DNA of 64,000 nt from Blastococcus carthaginiensis (GTDB lineage Bacteria > Actinomycetota > Actinomycetes > Mycobacteriales > Geodermatophilaceae). Of the stretch, positions 59,453-64,000 are shown in pieces; the first letter of the stretch is position 1; every line of letters begins with the position of its first letter. Made by a program: the position numbers and the translations under genes. Where the stretch lies: positions 1 to 64,000 of the forward strand of contig NZ_JASNFN010000009.1 of assembly GCF_030731085.1 (NCBI RefSeq), given 5' to 3'. The notes beneath the pieces were generated by a model, which saw nothing but the letters and a program-made list of their open reading frames with translations, was not told the DNA's origin and did not search any database.

Positions 59453-60042
59453 GGGACCACCACCGAGAACCACTGCGACTCGCCGTTGGCCGCGGGCGAT
59501 TCATAGCTGACCATCGCGGTCCACTCCCCCGCGTCCAAGTCCCCGCCGGGGACCGACATCCGCCCGCAGGTCGTGGTGCTCGCGTCGGCGGAGCCCTTGG
59601 ACGAGGCGGTGTGCTCGGTGAGCCCCTGCGCCACCGTCAGGGTGCAGGTGCCTCCGGACTCGATCACGCCGGCCACCACCGCGCCGACGACGATCGCCGA
59701 GGAGTCGGCGTCCCAGCCGGAGTAGGTCTGCCGCACGAGGACCTCGACGGGATCCCCGACGGGACGCGGGGCGCTGGTCGAGGCCGGGGCCTGCGACGTC
59801 TCCCCGGCGGCGTCGGCGGAGCCGTCCGCGCCGGCCGGCCCGCCGGTGTCCGCCGGTTCCTGCTCGCCCCCCGAGGCGTCCTCCGGGGTGGCCGGGGCAC
59901 CGGCCGCGGGGGTGCCGGCGGGCTGAGCGCCCGAGGCGTCGGAGCCGCCCACCGAACGGGCGGCGAACGCCACGCCGACGACCACGGCGGCGGCCAGGGC
60001 CACCAACGCGGCCCAGCGCACGATCTTCACGGACGAGGACAT
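59449..60042 (-). CDS. Small secreted or anchored protein coupled to the LGFP protein
   Basis: The 197-residue protein has one N-terminal hydrophobic helix (AALVALAAAVVVGVAFAA, about 12-30), a long Ala/Gly/Pro/Glu-rich linker (about 35-95) and a C-terminal domain of about 100 residues with two cysteines (GTCTLTVAQG and TTCGRMSV) that could form a disulfide, ending QWFSVVVP. I do not recognise the domain. The ATG has GGGAG upstream, and its stop overlaps the LGFP start, so the two are made together. Confidence 0.8.
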   Translation of the reverse strand: MSSSVKIVRWAALVALAAAVVVGVAFAARSVGGSDASGAQPAGTPAAGAPATPEDASGGEQEPADTGGPAGADGSADAAGETSQAPASTSAPRPVGDPVEVLVRQTYSGWDADSSAIVVGAVVAGVIESGGTCTLTVAQGLTEHTASSKGSADASTTTCGRMSVPGGDLDAGEWTAMVSYESPAANGESQWFSVVVP

Positions 60043-60233
60043 CCACACTCCCAGGACGAGCGACGATCCGGCCGGCGCTCGATCGCCGGCCCTCGCCAGC
60101 GGCCCGGAGGGTCGGATCCGCAACCTGGCCGCGCTGGCACGTTACGTCACCGGGCGAACACTCTGCGGGAGGACACGGCTTGGAGCGAGCGTCATCGGGC
60201 ACAGGCACGCAGCCCGTCCGCTGAGCTCCCCGG

Positions 60234-60253
60234 CCGGCGCCCTCACGCGCCGG
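60234..60253 (-). terminator. Hairpin after fadE25
   Basis: CCGGCGC (60234-60240) and GCGCCGG (60247-60253) form a perfect 7-bp stem with a 6-nt loop, about 40 nt past the fadE25 stop. Confidence 0.4.
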
Positions 60254-60290
60254 TGGACACGCCGCGCGCCGGCGTCCGACCGGAGGTGGG

Positions 60291-61445
60291 TCAGCGCAGC
60301 AGGCTCCGTGCGATCACCATGCGCTGCACCTGGTTGGTGCCCTCGTAGATCTGGGTGATCTTCGCGTCGCGCATCATGCGCTCGACCGGGAAGTCCTGGG
60401 TGTAGCCGGCCCCGCCGAACAACTGGACGGCATCGGTGGTCACCTGCATCGCGACATCGGAGGCGAACGCCTTGGCCGATGCCGAGACCCGGGTCACATC
60501 GGACCGGCCCTGCTCACCCGCGGCCGCGGCGACGTAGACCAGGTGGCGGGCCGCCTGGATCTTCATCTCCATGTCGGCCAGCATGAACTGCACGCCCTGG
60601 AACTCGCCGACGGTCTTGCCGAACTGCCTGCGCTCCTTGACGTAGGCCACGGAGGCGTCCAGCGCCCCCTGCGCGACGCCGACCGCTTGGGCGCCGATGG
60701 TGGGCCGGGTGAAGTCCAGGGTGCGCAGCGCGGTCTTGAAGCCGGTGCCCGGCGCGCCGATGATCCGGTCGGCCGGGATGGTGCAGTCGGTGAAGTAGAG
60801 CTCGCAGGTGGGCGAGCCCTTGATCCCCATCTTCCGCTCCTTGGGCCCCACGGCGAAGCCCGGGTCGTCGCGGTGCACCGCGAAGGCGGAGATGCCGTTG
60901 GCACCCTTCCCCGGGTCGGTGACGGCCATGACCGTGTACCACTCGGAGACACCGGAGTTGGTGATCCAGGCCTTGGTGCCGTTCAGCACCCAGCTGTCGC
61001 CCTCGAGGCGGGCGCGGGTCTTCATGGCGGCGGCGTCGGAGCCCGCCTCGCGCTCCGAGAGGCCGTAGCTGATCATCGCCTCGCCGGCGGCGATGGGCGC
61101 GAGCACCTTCTGCTTGAGGTCCTCGGACGCGGAGAGGATTACCGGCATCGAGCCGAGCTTGTTGACCGCCGGGATCAGCGAGGCGCTCATGTCGACGCGG
61201 GCCACCTCCTCGATCACGATGCAGGTCGCGATCGCGTCGGCACCCTCACCGCCGTAGGCCTCGGGGATGTGGGTGGCGTGGAAGCCCGCCGCGGTCAGCG
61301 CCTTCTGCGCCTCGATCGGGTAGCGCGACTCGGCGTCCACCTCCGCGGCGTACGGGGCGATCTCCCGCTCGGCGATGTCGCGCACCGCCGCCCGGATCGC
61401 CTCGTGCTCCTCGGTCAGCGCGTACAGCCCGTTGTTCGTACCCAC
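60291..61445 (-). CDS. fadE25: Acyl-CoA dehydrogenase (FadE25 type)
   Basis: The enzyme oxidises acyl-CoA to trans-2-enoyl-CoA with FAD, passing electrons to ETF. The 384-residue protein is a standard short-chain acyl-CoA dehydrogenase: YGLSEREAGSDAA, WITNSG, RIIGAPGTGFKTALRTLDFTRP, and the catalytic Glu in QIYEGTNQVQRMVIAR. Its place beside purE-purK matches Rv3274c. The GTG start has TACGAT 7 nt upstream. Confidence 0.95.
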   Translation of the reverse strand: MGTNNGLYALTEEHEAIRAAVRDIAEREIAPYAAEVDAESRYPIEAQKALTAAGFHATHIPEAYGGEGADAIATCIVIEEVARVDMSASLIPAVNKLGSMPVILSASEDLKQKVLAPIAAGEAMISYGLSEREAGSDAAAMKTRARLEGDSWVLNGTKAWITNSGVSEWYTVMAVTDPGKGANGISAFAVHRDDPGFAVGPKERKMGIKGSPTCELYFTDCTIPADRIIGAPGTGFKTALRTLDFTRPTIGAQAVGVAQGALDASVAYVKERRQFGKTVGEFQGVQFMLADMEMKIQAARHLVYVAAAAGEQGRSDVTRVSASAKAFASDVAMQVTTDAVQLFGGAGYTQDFPVERMMRDAKITQIYEGTNQVQRMVIARSLLR

Positions 61446-61452
61446 GCGCTCG

Positions 61453-61458
61453 ATCGTA
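61453..61458 (-). promoter_or_regulatory. Candidate -10 of fadE25 (leaderless)
   Basis: TACGAT lies 7 nt before the GTG at 61445; no ribosome-binding site is present. Confidence 0.45.
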
Positions 61459-61510
61459 GGACGTCCGACTACCCGCCGGTAGCGAGGCGCTCCATGCGGG
61501 TGAGCAGGTC

Positions 61511-62331
61511 TCAGGACGGGGGCTGGTCCGGCGCTGTCTCGAGTCCGCCGTAGCGCCGGGCGAACGACTCGGGGTCGGAGAAGTCCGCGATGCGCTCCCG
61601 GATGAGGTCGTCCGGCCAGGTCCACCACTGCGAGCGCAGCATGGCTTCGCGGACCTCCTCCCGGAACCGTCACCGGATCAGGCGAGCGGGCACCCCGCCG
61701 ACGATGGCGTAGGGCGGCACGTCCCGGGTGACCACGGCGCCTGCGGCGACGACTGCCCCCGTACCGATGTGCACACCCGCACGATGGTGACCCGACCACC
61801 GATCCACACGTCGTCCCCGATGGTCACCGGCCGGTTGTTCGGCCGGGCCGTCATCTCGGACTCGCCGTCGTGGTCGACGAAGCCTCGTGACGGGAGGTAG
61901 GTGATGGGGTTGGTGGTGACCCGGTCGAGCGGGTGGTTGAACCCGGCGATCGTCACGTCCAGGGCGATGCTGGTGAACGACCCGATCGACGCCAGCGCCG
62001 GCCGCGGGTGCTCGATCCACTGCTCGAACCCGTAGGTGTACCGCCCGACGGTGAAGCCGCACCAGCGCTGCACGTAGTAGCGCGCCAGCCGGTTGCCCCG
62101 ATCGGTCCAGTGCCACGGCTGGGTCGCCCGCTGCCAGCGCACGAGACCCGGCAGCCGCCTCGGGAAGGTCTCCCTCGACCGGTTGAAGTGCTCGGCGAGG
62201 GCGACGTCCTCACCGTCCAGGCCGAGCTGCTCGGCCAGCTCGTCGACGGGCCGGACGCCGAACACGGCGCGCCGGAGGGCCGGCCGGGCACGCCCGACCA
62301 GCCGGTGCCCCGTGGTGGTCAGCAGGCCCAT
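61511..62331 (-). pseudogene. Broken CatB-like hexapeptide O-acetyltransferase
   Basis: The reading starts MGLLTTTGHRLVG and runs as a CatB/xenobiotic acetyltransferase through NRPVTIGDDVWIGGRVTIV. A one-base loss in a G run near 61778 then moves the frame; the rest (GVHIGTGAVVAAGAVVTRD, PPYAIVGGVPARLIR) continues one frame over. That frame meets a TGA at 61670-61672, but the next codons still read RFREEVREAMLRSQWWTWPD down to a final stop at 61511, as in intact family members. Two lesions argue for a pseudogene; sequencing error in the G run is possible for the first. Confidence 0.8.
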
Positions 62332-62354
62332 CGCCGTCCTCCCTCCTCCTCGGG

Positions 62355-62861
62355 TCACCGGTCGGCGCGGAGTCGCTCGGTCAGCGCGGCATCCCGGGCG
62401 ACGACGCTGTCGGCGAGCTCGGCCTGGAACCGCTCGACCCGGCTCCGCAGCTCCGCGTCGCCTGCGGCGAGGATGCGCACCGCGAGCAGCCCGGCGTTGC
62501 GGCCGCCGCCGATGCCCACGGTGGCCACAGGCACGCCGGCGGGCATCTGCACGATCGAGAGCAGGCTGTCCAGCCCGTCGAGCCGGTCCAGCGGACGCGG
62601 CACACCGATCACCGGCAGCGGCGTGGCCGCAGCGACCATCCCCGGCAGGTGGGCGGCCCCGCCGGCGCCGGCGACGATCACCCGCAGCCCGCGGCCGGCG
62701 GCGGCCTCGGCGTAGTCGAGCATCCGGCGGGGCGTGCGGTGCGCCGAGAGCACGTGCGCCTCCCAGGCGACGCCGAACTCCGCGAGCGCCTCGGCGGCCG
62801 GCTGCATCACCGGCCAGTCCGAGTCGCTGCCCATGACGATGCCGACGACCGGGTCGCTCAT
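62355..62861 (-). CDS. purE: N5-carboxyaminoimidazole ribonucleotide mutase
   Basis: PurE converts N5-CAIR to CAIR in purine synthesis. The 168-residue protein is typical: VGIVMGSDSDWPVMQPAA, VLSAHRTPRRMLDYA with the catalytic His, AGAGGAAHLPGMVAA and the C-terminal GGRNAGLLAVRIL. The ATG has GAGGAGCAGGGC upstream and comes 10 nt after purK. Confidence 0.97.
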   Translation of the reverse strand: MSDPVVGIVMGSDSDWPVMQPAAEALAEFGVAWEAHVLSAHRTPRRMLDYAEAAAGRGLRVIVAGAGGAAHLPGMVAAATPLPVIGVPRPLDRLDGLDSLLSIVQMPAGVPVATVGIGGGRNAGLLAVRILAAGDAELRSRVERFQAELADSVVARDAALTERLRADR

Positions 62862-62871
62862 GCCCTGCTCC

Positions 62872-64000
62872 TCAGTGCTCGGGGTCGTGCGCGAAGGCGA
62901 AGGCCGCGTCGACGACGCCATCGGCGAGGTACCGGGCCGCGGCGAGCGCCCGCGCCCGCACCTCGGCGAGGTCGGCACCGAGGGCGGTCACGTGGCCGAG
63001 CTTGCGGCCCGGGCGCTGGGTCTTGCCGTACCAGTGCAGCTTCACGTCCGGCCAGTGCGCCATGAGGTGGTGGATCCGCTCGTCGAGCGCCGGCCCGGAC
63101 CAGCCCTCCTGCGCGGCCGCGCCCCCGAGCACGTTGGCCATCACCACGACCGGGGCGACCATCTCCGTGGAGCCCAGGGGGTAGTCGAGCACGGCGCGCA
63201 GGTGCTGCTCGAACTGGCTGGTGCGCGCACCCTCGATGCTCCAGTGACCGGAGTTGTGCGGCCGCATGGCCAGTTCGTTGACCAGCACCCCGTCGGCGGT
63301 CTGGAAGAGCTCGACGGCGAGCATGCCCGCGACGCCGAGCCGGTCGGCGATCCGCACCGCCAGCTCCTGGGCCGCCGTGGCCAGCTCGTCGGAGAGCCCG
63401 GGGGCGGGCGCGTACACCTCGGCGCAGACGCCGTCGCGCTGCACCGTCTCGACCACCGGCCACACCGCGACCTGGCCGAACGGCGACCGCGCGACCTGCG
63501 CCGACAGCTCGCGCACCATGGCCACCCGCTGCTCGGCCAGCAGGGTGCCGTGCCGTTCCAGCAGCTCGGCGGCGGCTCCCGCGTCTCCGACGACGAACAC
63601 CCCCTTGCCGTCGTACCCGCCGCGGGGGGTCTTGAGCACCACGGGCCACCCGTGCGCGTCGGCGAAGCCCTCCACGTCGGCCGCGGACCGGACCTCCGCC
63701 CAGGCCGGCTGGGGCTCCCCCGCTTCCGCGAGCGCGCGGCGCAGCACCAGCTTGTCCTGCGCGTGGACGAGCGCCTCCGGGCCGGGGGCGACGCGGGTGC
63801 CCTCCTCGACCAGCGTGCGCAAGTGCTCGGTGGGCACGTGCTCGTGGTCGAAGGTGACCACCGTGGCGCCGTCGGCCAGCACCCGCAGGTCACCCAGGTC
63901 GCGGTGGTCGCCGTACCGGACGTCCGCCGCGACGAGGGCCGCAGACTCCTGGGGGTTGGCGGCCAGCACCCGCAGCGACTGCCCGAGCGCGACGGCGGCC
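62872..64000 (-). CDS. purK: N5-carboxyaminoimidazole ribonucleotide synthase, 5' end outside window
   Basis: PurK makes N5-CAIR from AIR, bicarbonate and ATP. The ATP-grasp protein is seen from AAVALGQSLRVLAANPQES onward: FDHEHVPTEHL, VVLKTPRGGYDGKGVFVV, VEVYAP-like AEVYAPAPGLSDEL, ELAMRPHNSGHWSIEGARTS and the C-terminal LHWYGKTQRPGRKLGHV. The start codon lies beyond position 64000. It forms an operon with purE. Confidence 0.97.
   Translation of the reverse strand, partial: AAVALGQSLRVLAANPQESAALVAADVRYGDHRDLGDLRVLADGATVVTFDHEHVPTEHLRTLVEEGTRVAPGPEALVHAQDKLVLRRALAEAGEPQPAWAEVRSAADVEGFADAHGWPVVLKTPRGGYDGKGVFVVGDAGAAAELLERHGTLLAEQRVAMVRELSAQVARSPFGQVAVWPVVETVQRDGVCAEVYAPAPGLSDELATAAQELAVRIADRLGVAGMLAVELFQTADGVLVNELAMRPHNSGHWSIEGARTSQFEQHLRAVLDYPLGSTEMVAPVVVMANVLGGAAAQEGWSGPALDERIHHLMAHWPDVKLHWYGKTQRPGRKLGHVTALGADLAEVRARALAAARYLADGVVDAAFAFAHDPEH

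Noticed and set aside
56576..59506. A 976-codon open frame opposite the LGFP-repeat gene
   Set aside because: Its apparent repeats only mirror the LGFP repeats of the real gene.
61670..62116. A separate 148-residue acetyltransferase gene
   Set aside because: It is only the shifted second half of the broken CatB-like gene and has no start of its own.

Overview
The window is about 73% GC chromosomal DNA from an actinobacterium, most probably of the Geodermatophilaceae (Blastococcus, Geodermatophilus, Modestobacter type). That is inferred from the gene content, the frequent GTG starts, the lack of mycolate genes and the gene order, which follows the mycobacterial secA1 to purK segment (secA1, hpf, comF, lpqB, mtrB, mtrA, ahcY, manA, SIS protein, manB, DUF3499, metallopeptidase-like, whiB2, fbiA, fbiB, wbbL, manC, LCP, TIGR03089, fadE25, purE, purK). 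I see no tRNA, rRNA, CRISPR, insertion sequence or phage gene.

Layout. 0-13 kb: secA, a divergent F420/PPOX-type oxidoreductase plus GNAT pair, hpf with a duplicated 3' end and homopolymer-rich spacer, comF, the mtrA-mtrB-lpqB envelope-stress operon, ahcY and a secreted HNH/Excalibur lipoprotein. 13-21 kb: glfT2, a TylF-like methyltransferase, a GT2/GtrA/YfhO-like lipid-linked sugar module, and manA. 21-31 kb: DUF808, the mannose-phosphate genes (SIS protein, Trm112-like, manB), DUF3499, an active-site-less zincin relative, two unknown genes, whiB2 and fbiA-fbiB. 31-46 kb: rmlA, a polytopic membrane protein, a DNA glycosylase, an SDR, manC-wbbL, glf with two glycosyltransferases, the wzm-wzt-glfT1 galactan export operon, an LCP ligase and a TIGR03089 protein. 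46-60 kb: DUF1028, a tightly coupled seven-gene glycan operon, another large membrane protein, and a 910-residue LGFP-repeat wall protein coupled to a small secreted partner. 60-64 kb: fadE25, a broken acetyltransferase, purE, purK.

How it fits together. Most of the window builds and attaches a cell-wall galactan and related glycans: ManA/ManB/ManC make GDP-mannose, RmlA starts dTDP-rhamnose, WbbL adds rhamnose to the lipid-linked GlcNAc, Glf makes UDP-galactofuranose, GlfT1 and GlfT2 extend it, Wzm/Wzt export it and the LCP protein ligates it to peptidoglycan. MtrAB-LpqB, WhiB2 and SecA are the matching cell-division, envelope-control and export functions.

Most notable: a seven-gene operon (47.4-53.8 kb) joined by 4-nt overlaps that pairs a glycosyltransferase lacking its DxD motif with a sugar isomerase, a YxxxR epimerase-like protein and an FAD oxidoreductase; a repeated hairpin directly after two stop codons; a perfect 23-bp palindrome before mtrA; and about ten genes whose only promoter-like signal is a TANNNT hexamer 6-9 nt before the start codon, implying leaderless transcripts.
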